A stretch of DNA of 64,000 nt from BOG-908 sp963751795 (GTDB lineage: Bacteria; Pseudomonadota; Alphaproteobacteria; Acetobacterales; Acetobacteraceae): NCBI GenBank assembly GCA_963751795.1, contig CAVVVI010000004.1, positions 1,240,001-1,304,000 on the forward strand, given 5' to 3'. Every line of letters starts with the position of its first letter. Position 1 is the first letter of the stretch. The notes beneath the pieces were generated by a model. That model did not search any database. It was not told the DNA's origin and saw nothing but the letters and a program-made list of their open reading frames with translations. The position numbers were made by a program, and so were the translations under genes. Below are positions 52,196 to 60,574 of the stretch, one piece after another.

Positions 52196-53797
52196 CTAGG
52201 GCCCGACCAGCGCGTCGATGAAGGCCTGCCCGGCGGGCGTGCCGAGGCCGGTGACCAGATCGTAGCCCCGCACGGAAGCAAACTTGCCGCTGCGGCCATG
52301 CACCACGTCGTGGAAGACGTGGTGGTAGCCGGTGCCGGCGGCCAAAGCGTAAACGGCGGGGTTGATGAAGCCCACCGGCGGCTTGCCCGCGGCCGCCGCC
52401 TGCTGGTTGGCCATGGCCACAATCCCGGCCCACATGGGCGAGGCGAAGCTGGTGCCGCCATTGCCGCCGGTGCAGGTGCCGCCCGAGCAGATCTCCATAT
52501 CGGTGTTCGCGTTCAGCGCGATGTCGGGCACGTTGCGCAATGTGGTGGAGGCGGCCGGGTTCGTCTTCGAGACGGCGGCCTGGTAGGGCTCGATAGCGAT
52601 GGTTTTGTCCAGCGAGGGGCCGCCGGCGCTGCCGGACCAGCCGGTCTCGCCCGACCAGGCGCCGCCCGGCGCGATGGTTGACACATCCGTGCCACCCACG
52701 GCGATGATGTTGGCGTCCTCCTCGGGCCACGGGCCGCTGGCCTGAAGAGACGAGTAGTCGCCGCTGGCGGTCAGGTTGGTCTGCCCCTGAACCTCGAATT
52801 CCTTGAAGATGGCATCGTCGGTGGCGAAGTTCTCGGCCCAGCCCCAGGAGCTGCTGAGCACCTTGCTGCTGTTGTCGGTGGCCATGCGGTTGAGAATGTC
52901 CTCGGCCAGGCTGCCGACATAGACGCGCACGTTGGACAGGCCCGGCGCCATCGAGATCGCGTATTCGATGTCGAGCACCTGCTCGCTGTCGTCGCAGCTG
53001 CCGGTGCATGAGAGCGGCTGGCTATCGGTTTTCACGCCGATGATGCGCACGCTGTTGGCCGGGCCGTAGCCGTTGGCGAAAAATTTGGCGACGTCGGCGG
53101 CGTGGTAGCCCAGGAATTCGAACAGACCGATCGACTGGCCGGCGCCTGTGAGCGTGCCGGCCGGATAATAGGCGTGGCGCATGTCCGTGCCGGTGAACTG
53201 ACCGCCGGGGCCGGAACCGGTGGCGCTGCCGGCGATGGCGGCGTGGACCAGCTTGGGATGCGGCAGCACGTAATCGTCCAGCCCGATCACCTGTTCGACC
53301 GGCACGGCCAGGTCGAGCGAGGGCGCGCGGTCGGGTGCGGTGAACAGGCGCGGCTCGGTGGGATGGCGATAGCGGCCGAGCTGAACGTGGAAGGCCCGCT
53401 CGATATCGGCCACGCGGCCATCCACGCTGAGCAGCAGGCGATTGGCCGCCGGCGGCCCGACCGTGAGCCCCTGGGCGGCCAGATGGGCCGCGACCGCATC
53501 GTAATCGGCCTGCGACGGGCCGAACTGCGCGGTGAAGGCGGCCACGTCGATATAATGGCGGAAGGCCGGGCTGGCCGGGTCGGTGATCGCATGGCGCAGG
53601 CTGTCGAGCGCGCCCACGTTGCGCAGCGGCAGCGAGACGGCGAGGTGGAGAATAGCGTCGGGCGCCGGGCGGTCCACCAGAACCGCGGTGTGGGCGGCCA
53701 CGATCGCCGGGATCGTGCTCGACAGGGTCGGCTGCGCCGCCTGGGCACCGCTGGCCAGAAGACCGAGCGCCGCGGCGCAGGCGAGGAGATGCGACAT
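52196..53797 (-). CDS. Sedolisin (S53) serine-carboxyl peptidase, pro-kumamolisin type
   Basis: 533 residues from ATG 53797; signal peptide ends QA (residues 18-20). Activation prodomain (about 30-180), with QFGPSQADYDAVAAHL, then the subtilisin-like catalytic domain. Glu and Asp of the S-E-D triad lie in DSEQVLDIEYAIS (about 270), the oxyanion Asp in ASGDYSS and the nucleophile in GGTSFASPMWAGI (about 450). The C-terminal calcium site is FHDVVHGRSG...GYDLVTGLGTP. These secreted proteases work at acid pH. GspG is adjacent and type II secretion is a plausible exit. It suggests an acidic niche. Confidence 0.93.
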   Translation of the reverse strand: MSHLLACAAALGLLASGAQAAQPTLSSTIPAIVAAHTAVLVDRPAPDAILHLAVSLPLRNVGALDSLRHAITDPASPAFRHYIDVAAFTAQFGPSQADYDAVAAHLAAQGLTVGPPAANRLLLSVDGRVADIERAFHVQLGRYRHPTEPRLFTAPDRAPSLDLAVPVEQVIGLDDYVLPHPKLVHAAIAGSATGSGPGGQFTGTDMRHAYYPAGTLTGAGQSIGLFEFLGYHAADVAKFFANGYGPANSVRIIGVKTDSQPLSCTGSCDDSEQVLDIEYAISMAPGLSNVRVYVGSLAEDILNRMATDNSSKVLSSSWGWAENFATDDAIFKEFEVQGQTNLTASGDYSSLQASGPWPEEDANIIAVGGTDVSTIAPGGAWSGETGWSGSAGGPSLDKTIAIEPYQAAVSKTNPAASTTLRNVPDIALNANTDMEICSGGTCTGGNGGTSFASPMWAGIVAMANQQAAAAGKPPVGFINPAVYALAAGTGYHHVFHDVVHGRSGKFASVRGYDLVTGLGTPAGQAFIDALVGP

Positions 53798-53873
53798 GCT
53801 GGAGCCCCGTTGATGGCGCGGCGAGCGTAACGGCCGGGCCGGCACGAGGCAAGCAGAACGGCGTGATCCTCGT

Positions 53874-54320
53874 CTACGGATTGCAGATCGCGTCGCCCTC
53901 GCCGGGCCCCGCCCCTTTGCCGTCGGGGCCGGGCGAGCACAGATCGTAATCGTGGTTCTCGCGCCGCGAGGGGATCACATACAGCCAGTCGTGGTTCCAC
54001 GGGTCCTTCAGCGACGCCGCGCTTTTGAGGTAGGGGCCGCCCCAATTCTCCACGTCGTTCGGCTTGCTCCACAGCGCGGCCAGGCCCTGCTCCTGGTTGG
54101 GCAGGCTGCCCAAATCCAGCCGGTAATTGTCGAGCTGGGCGCCCAGCGCGTCGATCTCCTGGCGGGCCACCGACGTTTTCGCCTTGCCCAGCACGTTGAA
54201 CAGCGCCGGCGCGGCGACCGCCACTAGCAGGCCCAGGATGGCGATCACCACCAGCAGCTCCAGCAGGGTGAAGCCGGCCTCCTCCTGCGCGGCAAGGGGA
54301 TCGGTCTGCGACGGGCTCAT
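53874..54320 (-). CDS. gspG: Type II secretion major pseudopilin GspG
   Basis: 148 residues from ATG 54320. Prepilin leader of 16 residues, cleaved at G16/F17 in EEAGFTLLELLVVIAILGLL, with Glu at +5. The GspG globular domain follows: QEIDALGAQLDNYRLDLGSLP, WSKPNDVENWGGPYLK, DPWNHDWLY and a C-terminal DYDLCSPGPDGKGAG. It forms the pseudopilus at the inner membrane. No other gsp gene is adjacent, so this is either a detached subunit of a system elsewhere or a second copy. Confidence 0.9.
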   Translation of the reverse strand: MSPSQTDPLAAQEEAGFTLLELLVVIAILGLLVAVAAPALFNVLGKAKTSVARQEIDALGAQLDNYRLDLGSLPNQEQGLAALWSKPNDVENWGGPYLKSAASLKDPWNHDWLYVIPSRRENHDYDLCSPGPDGKGAGPGEGDAICNP

Positions 54321-54452
54321 GGCGCTCTCCTGGTGGCGGTGGCCGGCGATCTGTAATGCCTGCGCGGCAGCACGGCCACAGGCGGCCGCAACGTGCAAGC
54401 CTGCGCCACGCCGGCCCTTCCCCGCACCGGTGCGGCATGGCAATGGCGAGGC

Positions 54453-54857
54453 ATGGCCGTCCCGTTCCTCGCCTGCATGCTGGCCGCGGCGCAGATCGCC
54501 GCATTGCCGCCGCGCGTGCTGCCGGCGATCCAGGCCGTCGAGGGTGGCTGGCCCGGCGCGGTGCACGCCAACACCGACGGCTCGGCCGATCTGGGCCTGA
54601 TGCAGGTGAACACGCTGTGGGTGCCCGTGGTGGCCCGCGCCCTGGGCCTGCCGCCCGCCACGGTGCGCGCCCGGCTTACCGACGACGGCTGCTTTTCCAT
54701 CCGCGTCGCCGGCGCCATCCTGTGGGAATACCGGCGCGCCCGCCAGGGCGACCTGATGCTGGCGATCGGCGACTACCACTCGCACACGACGCCGCTGAAC
54801 CAGGCCTACCAGGCAGCCGTGCGGGCCCGGGCGGCCGCACTGTTCGAGGCGCGCTAG
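54453..54857 (+). CDS. VirB1-like lytic transglycosylase
   Basis: 134 residues from ATG 54453, with GGCGAGG before it; a longer start at 54393 would mask the signal peptide. The signal sequence ends near AQIAA. Goose-lysozyme-type domain: catalytic E30 in LPAIQAVEGGWPG, GLMQVNTLW at 48-56 and AGAILWEYRRARQG. It cleaves peptidoglycan to let an envelope machine pass. Divergent from gspG by about 130 bp, so it may open the wall for the secretion system; this is inferred from context only. Confidence 0.82.
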   Translation: MAVPFLACMLAAAQIAALPPRVLPAIQAVEGGWPGAVHANTDGSADLGLMQVNTLWVPVVARALGLPPATVRARLTDDGCFSIRVAGAILWEYRRARQGDLMLAIGDYHSHTTPLNQAYQAAVRARAAALFEAR

Positions 54858-54959
54858 CGCTCGCGGGGGACCGGGCGCGGACCGCCCGCCCGCTTGACGA
54901 ACGACACGCCCCCTGCCCCCATACGCGCAACGTATAAGCAAGTCGGGAGGAGCGAGCAC

Positions 54960-56552
54960 ATGGCGTCCTACACGTGGAATGCCACCGTTGGCGGCGACTG
55001 GAACACCGCGGCCGATTGGTCGCCCAACGGCGTACCGGGCGCGGCCGACGACGCAGCGTTCGCCACCGGCGGCAACGCCTACACGGTTACCGGTGACGCG
55101 GCCGCGGCCAGCGTGCTGGTGGACGCCGATACGGTGACGTTCGACGGCGCCCTCACGCTCGGCACCCTCGCGGCGGGCGGCAGCGCCGGCGCCGGCGGGC
55201 TGAGTGCGACCGACGGTGCCTCGGTCATCCTCGATGCGGCCTCGTTCGTCATCGACAATGGCGGGCTCGCCTTCGCGCCGGGCACTTTTCTGGAGGTGGA
55301 CGGCACGCTGATCGCCCAGGGCGGCACGGCGGACGTGGCGCTGGTCACCGGCATCGGCGCGAATTGGACGGACAGCGCGGCGGTCACGCTGAACCAGCTC
55401 TACGTCAACCAGGGCGGCACCTATGCCGGCGATGTGACGCTGGCCGATGGCGGCACCGTCAACATCGACACCAGCGCCACCTTCGGCGGCGGCACGCTGA
55501 CCCTGGCCGGCAGCGGCACGCTCTATGTCGCCAACCAGCCGGGTGCTGCCAGCGGCTCCTACGGGCTGTCCGAGGCCATAAGCGTGGGCGCCGGCCAGGT
55601 GCTCACGCTGGCCAGCGATCCGGGCGTGGCCGTCAGCGTGGGCGGCGGCATCGCCGGGGCCGGTGCGGTGGTGGTCAATGGCGGCTCGATCGCGCTCGAT
55701 ACGGCCAACAGCTACACCGGGCCGACCGTGGTGCAGGATGCGCAGCTCATCCTCTCGGGTGCGAATGCCGGCGGCACCGGCGCGGTGTTCCTCAACAACG
55801 CCACGCTCAGCGTGCAAGCCGACAGCACCGGCGGTGCGCCGAGCGAGACAGTCGCCGGCGTGAGCGGGGCCAATACGGTGATCGATGGCGTCACCTCGGC
55901 GGCCGGCAGCCTGCTGGTATTCGCCGGCACGTCGAGCTCGCTCAACTTCATCGGCGGGGCGGATGCCGCCACCGTGGTGGGGGGCCTGGGCGTGCTGACG
56001 GCCACCGGCGGCTCGGGCGCCGAGCTGATCTTCGGCGGCGTCAGCGGGCAGGATGTGCTCAACACGGGCACCGGGCCCACAACCCTGGTCAGCACCTTCG
56101 GCGGCACGCTGAACGCTACGGGCAGTGCCGCCAACCTGCTGGTGGCGGCTGGCGGCAACACGACGCTGAGCGGTGGCAGCTCGTCCGGCAACAACATCTA
56201 TTTCACGAGCGGCGCCGGGCACACCGTGGTCGAAGCCGGCTCCGGCACCAGCACCGTTGTGGCTACTGGCGCGGCCAACACCGTGTTCGGTGCAACGGGC
56301 ACGCAGGACGTGTTCCTGTCGGGCGGTGCCACTCAGCTGGATTTCCTGGGCGGCTACGAGGGCGGCACCAACGCGGTGGTCGGTTTCAACGGATCCGATT
56401 CGATCCAGCTGACCAACTACGCCGCCGGCACGGCGCAGGCGGTGCTGGCTTCAGCCGTGGTGGCCAACGGCAACACCATGCTCACGCTGCCCGATAACAC
56501 GCACATCACGCTGTACGGCTTCACGGGCCTCACCAGCGCGGCCTTCGTCTAA
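54960..56552 (+). CDS. Secreted beta-repeat protein without Lys, Arg or Cys
   Basis: 530 residues from ATG 54960 with GGGAGGA upstream. The upstream extension holds Lys and Arg, unlike the rest, which supports this start. Begins SYTWNATVGGDWNTAADWSPNG, a module found in large alphaproteobacterial surface proteins. Gly/Ala/Thr/Ser/Asn-rich beta repeats continue to the end; C-terminus NTHITLYGFTGLTSAAFV with small and hydrophobic residues resembles type I secretion substrates. No signal peptide. I find no Lys, Arg or Cys and only two His, so the protein is strongly acidic. Adhesin or surface-layer-like role is inferred. Confidence 0.75.
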   Translation: MASYTWNATVGGDWNTAADWSPNGVPGAADDAAFATGGNAYTVTGDAAAASVLVDADTVTFDGALTLGTLAAGGSAGAGGLSATDGASVILDAASFVIDNGGLAFAPGTFLEVDGTLIAQGGTADVALVTGIGANWTDSAAVTLNQLYVNQGGTYAGDVTLADGGTVNIDTSATFGGGTLTLAGSGTLYVANQPGAASGSYGLSEAISVGAGQVLTLASDPGVAVSVGGGIAGAGAVVVNGGSIALDTANSYTGPTVVQDAQLILSGANAGGTGAVFLNNATLSVQADSTGGAPSETVAGVSGANTVIDGVTSAAGSLLVFAGTSSSLNFIGGADAATVVGGLGVLTATGGSGAELIFGGVSGQDVLNTGTGPTTLVSTFGGTLNATGSAANLLVAAGGNTTLSGGSSSGNNIYFTSGAGHTVVEAGSGTSTVVATGAANTVFGATGTQDVFLSGGATQLDFLGGYEGGTNAVVGFNGSDSIQLTNYAAGTAQAVLASAVVANGNTMLTLPDNTHITLYGFTGLTSAAFV

Positions 56553-56614
56553 GCCGGCGCGCGCGGGGCCGGTCGCGGCGGGGCTGCGGGCGGCCAGCGC
56601 CGCCCGCACCGGGT

Positions 56615-56857
56615 TCAGCTGTGCGGCGGGGTCTGCGCCGGGGGCTGTGCGGACTGCGCCGCGGCAGCCTTCTTGGCCTGCTCGTGGGCCATGTGATGGC
56701 CGACGGCGCAGCCGGCAGCCGCGCCGGCCAGCCCGTGATGGCCCGCAACATGCCCGGCGACGCCGCCGACGGCAGCACCCGACACGCAACCGGCGGCATA
56801 GGCCGAAAGCGGCGTGGCCAGCAGCAGGCCAGCGGCCAGGGCAAGTGTCTTGTTCAT
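56615..56857 (-). CDS. Small exported glycine-zipper protein
   Basis: 80 residues from ATG 56857. Signal peptide MNKTLALAAGLLLATPLSAYA, then GCVSGAAVGGVAGHVAGHHGLAGAAAGC, a Gly/Ala zipper of small residues with four histidines (the mature chain also holds two cysteines), and an Ala/Gln/Pro tail. Glycine-zipper proteins insert in or span the outer membrane; a Cys shortly after the signal raises the option of a lipoprotein, but the site lacks a proper lipobox. Function unknown. Confidence 0.6.
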   Translation of the reverse strand: MNKTLALAAGLLLATPLSAYAAGCVSGAAVGGVAGHVAGHHGLAGAAAGCAVGHHMAHEQAKKAAAAQSAQPPAQTPPHS

Positions 56858-56989
56858 CGGATCAGTCCTCGTTGTTCGGCCCATCCAACGCCTCAGGCGG
56901 GGCCAGCGTTGCAGGCGGCCGCTCCGGGCGGGCGAGCAAGGGGCCGCGCTGCCGTGGACGAGGGCCGTCCACGGCACATGTCGGCCGGC

Positions 56990-57544
56990 TTACTTCGACA
57001 GCGTGCCGATAATCCTGCCCCGGCGATCGTACACGTAGGCGGCGGCCGGGCCCGGCTGCGCACCGGCCGCTGGCGCCTGCAGCGTGGCGGTTAGCGCCTG
57101 CTTGGGCGAGGTGCAGGCATAAGAGCGCGTGGGCAGGCGCGTGCTGCTGACCAGCGTGGCGATCGCCGTGGCCGTGGTGCCGGTCAGGCTGTTGGTCGCC
57201 GGGTCGAACAGCAGGCTGAAGCTGACATAGGTGCCGGTCGGGAAGGGCGAGGCATAGACCGCCTTGTTCTGCTTGACCGGCGCATTCAGCCCGAAGCCCA
57301 CGCCATAACCGGTGCTCGGATGCGGGCTCGGGCAAGTGGTGGTGAAGAACACGGTGGCCGAGGTGACGGCCGGCAGCTGCGTCGTGGGATCGCTGGTCAC
57401 TGTAAACGACACGCTGCTGCCATCGGCCGCCGTACCGGTATAGGTGCCCAGGGCCGGGCCGGCCGGCGCTGTGCTGGCGGTGGCAGGTCCGGCCATGCCG
57501 GTCACCAGAACGACTGCGCCGGCGAGCTTGAGGCTGATTCGCAT
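56990..57544 (-). CDS. Exported protein of unknown function
   Basis: 184 residues from ATG 57544 with GGAGA about 6 bases upstream. Signal peptide ends near TAS (residues 22-24). The mature chain is beta-rich and Thr/Ser-rich (TYTGTAADGSSVSFTVTSD), with two cysteines far apart (TTTCPSP and SYACTSP) that could form a disulfide, and a C-terminal VYDRRGRIIGTLSK. No family recognised. Located between the zipper protein and recJ on the same strand. Confidence 0.6.
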   Translation of the reverse strand: MRISLKLAGAVVLVTGMAGPATASTAPAGPALGTYTGTAADGSSVSFTVTSDPTTQLPAVTSATVFFTTTCPSPHPSTGYGVGFGLNAPVKQNKAVYASPFPTGTYVSFSLLFDPATNSLTGTTATAIATLVSSTRLPTRSYACTSPKQALTATLQAPAAGAQPGPAAAYVYDRRGRIIGTLSK

Positions 57545-57654
57545 CGCGGAGGTCTCCTTTGTATCGATCCTGAGACCATACCGCACAATTCAGACGATAC
57601 GGCCGCAGAGTCGATACGTCACGACATCGTGTTGCAACCGGATTGGTGCGGTGC

Positions 57655-59461
57655 CTAGACAACCACCGGGGCGGCATCAACCAGGCAGAAGCTGGCGGTG
57701 ACGCTGCCGTTCCAGCTCTCGGCGCGCAGGTGGCCGGCCAGATGCAGCCGGCCGTCGCGTGCTTCCAGCGCCTGGCCGAGCGGGCCGTCGCCGGCGCGGA
57801 ACAGCAGCGTTTTCAGCCGGCGCGGATCGCCTTCGGCCTGCACGTAGGCGCGCAGCGTGTTGCCGTCATTGCCCAGGCGGTCGGTGCGCAGCACGCGGAT
57901 ATCGGGCACCACCACCAGCGGCTCCTCGTTGCCGGTGCCGAACGGCGCCAGGCGGGCCAATTGCTGGGCCAGCTCCACCTGCGCGCCGCCGGCGGATACT
58001 ACCGCCTCGGCATACAGATTGGGGCGGGTCGGCGCCTGCGGGCTGGCCGGCAGGCGCTCGTCGAGCAGATCGTGGAAGGCGGCCATGCGGCGCGGCGCCA
58101 GCGAGAAACCGGCCGCCATGGCATGGCCGCCACCGCTGGCCAGAATGCCCGATTGCCGCGCGGCGATCACCGCAGCACCCAGATCCAGCCCCGGCACCGA
58201 CCGGCCGGAGCCCTTGATCGCACCCTCGGCCATGCCGCCCACGCAGGCCGGGCGATTGAACCGCTCGCGCAGCCGGCCGGCGACGATGCCCACCACGCCG
58301 GGATGCCAGGCGTCGCTGTGCACCAGGATCACATGGCGGCCGGCCTGCATCTGGGCGTCGGCGGCGTCAATCGCAGCGGTAACCACGCCGGCTTCCACGG
58401 TGCGGCGCTGCCGGTTGATGGCGTCCAGCCGCTCGGCCAGCAGGCGTGCGTCCAGCGGATCCTCGCACAGCAGCAGCCGCAGGCCGAGATCGGCTTCGCT
58501 GATCCGGCCGCCGGCGTTGATCCGCGGGCCCAGGGCAAAGCCGCAACTGGCCGCCGTCGGCGCCTCGCGGGCCTGGGCGGCATCCAGCAATGCCGCCAGG
58601 CCCGGCCGGGCGCGGCGGCCCATCACGCGCAGCCCCTGCGCCACGAAGGCGCGGTTCAGCCCGGTCAGCGGCATCACGTCGCAGACCGTGGCCAGGGCCA
58701 CCAAATCCAGCAGCGCCATCAAATCCGGCTCGCGCCTGGCCGCAAACGCACCGGCCTGGCGCAGCACGCGCAGCGTGGCGACGGCGGCGAGGAAGGCCAC
58801 CGCGGCGGCGCACAGATGGCGCAGGCCGCTGGTGCAATCCAGCCGGTTGGGATTGACGGTGGCCAGCACCGGCGGCGGCAGGCCCTCAGCCTTGTGGTGG
58901 TCCAGCACGATCACGTCGGCACGCCCCGCCAGCACGGCCAGCGCCTCATGCGCCGAGGTGCCGCAATCGACGCACAGCACCAGCGTGGCCCCTTGCGCGG
59001 CCAGGCGCAGCAGCGCCGCCGGATTGGGCCCGTAGCCCTCAGCCAGCCGGTCGGGGATATAGGGCAGCACCGTGCAGCCGAGCATGCGCAGGAACAGCGT
59101 TAGCAGCGCGGTGCTGCAAGCGCCGTCCACGTCGTAGTCGCCGAAGATCGCCACCGTCTCGCCGTGCTGCACGGCGTGCGCCAGCCGTGCGGCGGCCGGC
59201 GCCATATCGCGCAGACGTCGCGGGGTCGGGCAGCATCGCGCGCAGCGTGGGCGCGAGGAACGCTTCGGCGTCATCCAGCGTCACGTCGCGCGCCGCCATG
59301 ATGCGCCCGACCATATCCGGCAGATCGTGGCGTTGCGCGATGGCGAAGCCGGTGCGGTCGCAGCCGGTGCGCCACAACCAGGTGCGGCCGGTGATGCTGG
59401 ACGCCACGCCCAGAAGCGGGCCGTCGGGAGTTGCCGAATCGAGCATCAGGCCATTGTGCAC
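57655..59461 (-). pseudogene. recJ: Single-strand exonuclease RecJ with one apparent frameshift
   Basis: N-terminal part from 59461 (GTG; ATG 59446 is an alternative) runs through AEAFLAPTLRAMLPDP, then the frame breaks at a GGGG run (59222-59225, plus strand). One base less restores DPRRLRDMAPAAARLAHAV and the DHH phosphoesterase core: GDYDVDGACSTA, VDCGTSAHE and DHHKAEGLP. The DHHA1 domain (GSGRSVPGLDLGAAV, SGGGHAMAAGFSL) and OB domain follow to the C-terminus. Full length would be about 600 residues. RecJ is a 5'-3' exonuclease in recombination repair. Because the rest is perfect, a sequence error is likely. First in a conserved row with glpX and hom. Confidence 0.88.
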
Positions 59462-59515
59462 CGGTTGCGGCGATAAGCCCGCCCCGGTCGCCTCAGGAAG
59501 CGGCGGACCGGCGTT

Positions 59516-60508
59516 CTACCACGTCCCCCACGTCTTGGTCGCGAAGTTATGGTGCGCCTCGATGTAGCGCACCGTGCCGCTCTTGCTGCGCATGACGATG
59601 GAGTGCGTCATCGCGCCCTGCCCGGCCCGCTTGACGCCGCGCAGCATGGCCCCGGTTGTCACGCCCGTGCCGGCAAACATCACGTCGCCGCCGGCCATTT
59701 CCTCGATCGAGTAGATGCGATCGGCGTCCTTGATGCCCATGCCGCGCGAGCGCTCGAGCTGGGCGGCGTCCTCGAAAAGCAGCTTGCCCTGCATCTGGCC
59801 GCCGGTGCAGCGCAGGGCGGCCGCCGCAATCACCCCCTCCGGCGCGCCGCCGATGCCCCAGAAAATGTCGATGTCGTTATCCGGCAGGCCGGCGGCGATC
59901 ACCCCGGCCACGTCGCCGTCCGGGATTAGCATGATGCGCACGCCCAGCTCGCGGGCACGCGCGATGATCTCGGCATGGCGGTCGCGGTCCAGCGTGCACA
60001 GCACCAGGTCCGACACGTCGCAGCGCTTGGCCGACGCCAGAGCGCGCATGTTCTCGCCCACCGGGGCGCCCAGATTGACCACGCCTTCGGGCAGGCCGGG
60101 CCCCACGGCGATCTTGTCCATGTAGCAATCCGGCGCGTGCAGGAAGCGGCCCTGCTCGGCCAACGCGATCACCGTCATGGCATTCGGCCCGCCCTTGGCG
60201 GTCAGCGTGGTGCCTTCCAGCGGGTCCACGGCGATGTCCATCTTCGGGCCGCCGCTGCCCACCTTTTCGCCGATGAACAGCATCGGCGCCTCGTCCATCT
60301 CGCCCTCGCCGATCACCACGGTGCCCTCGATGGCTACGGTGTCGAAGGCGCGGCGCATCGCCTCGGTGGCCGCACCATCGGCCTCGATCTTGTTGCCGCG
60401 GCCCATCCACCGATGCGCGGCCAGGGCGGCGGCCTCGGTGACGCGCACGAGGTCGAGCGCCAGGTTGCGGTCGAGCGCCTGGTAGGGTGTGCCTGGTTGG
60501 TCGGACAT
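59516..60508 (-). CDS. glpX: Class II fructose-1,6-bisphosphatase
   Basis: 330 residues. GlpX family: GRGNKIEADGAATEAMR, the metal site VVIGEGEMDEAPML, DPLEGTT with the catalytic acids, and GIGGAPEGVIAAAAL. A lithium-sensitive, metal-dependent phosphatase that makes fructose-6-phosphate in gluconeogenesis. Cytosolic. It follows hom on the same strand (66 bp) and precedes recJ, the order hom-glpX-recJ being a common alphaproteobacterial arrangement. Confidence 0.95.
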   Translation of the reverse strand: MSDQPGTPYQALDRNLALDLVRVTEAAALAAHRWMGRGNKIEADGAATEAMRRAFDTVAIEGTVVIGEGEMDEAPMLFIGEKVGSGGPKMDIAVDPLEGTTLTAKGGPNAMTVIALAEQGRFLHAPDCYMDKIAVGPGLPEGVVNLGAPVGENMRALASAKRCDVSDLVLCTLDRDRHAEIIARARELGVRIMLIPDGDVAGVIAAGLPDNDIDIFWGIGGAPEGVIAAAALRCTGGQMQGKLLFEDAAQLERSRGMGIKDADRIYSIEEMAGGDVMFAGTGVTTGAMLRGVKRAGQGAMTHSIVMRSKSGTVRYIEAHHNFATKTWGTW

Positions 60509-60574
60509 GCGAACTCCGGAAAAGATAAAGTCGGCTCCACGGACTTGGGAAGCCGGAAAGATGGTGCTGCGCGC

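Noticed and set aside
54890..54950. Promoter TTGACG plus TATAAG before the Lys/Arg-free protein gene
   Set aside because: The spacing between the two boxes is far above 17 bp, so they do not form one promoter.
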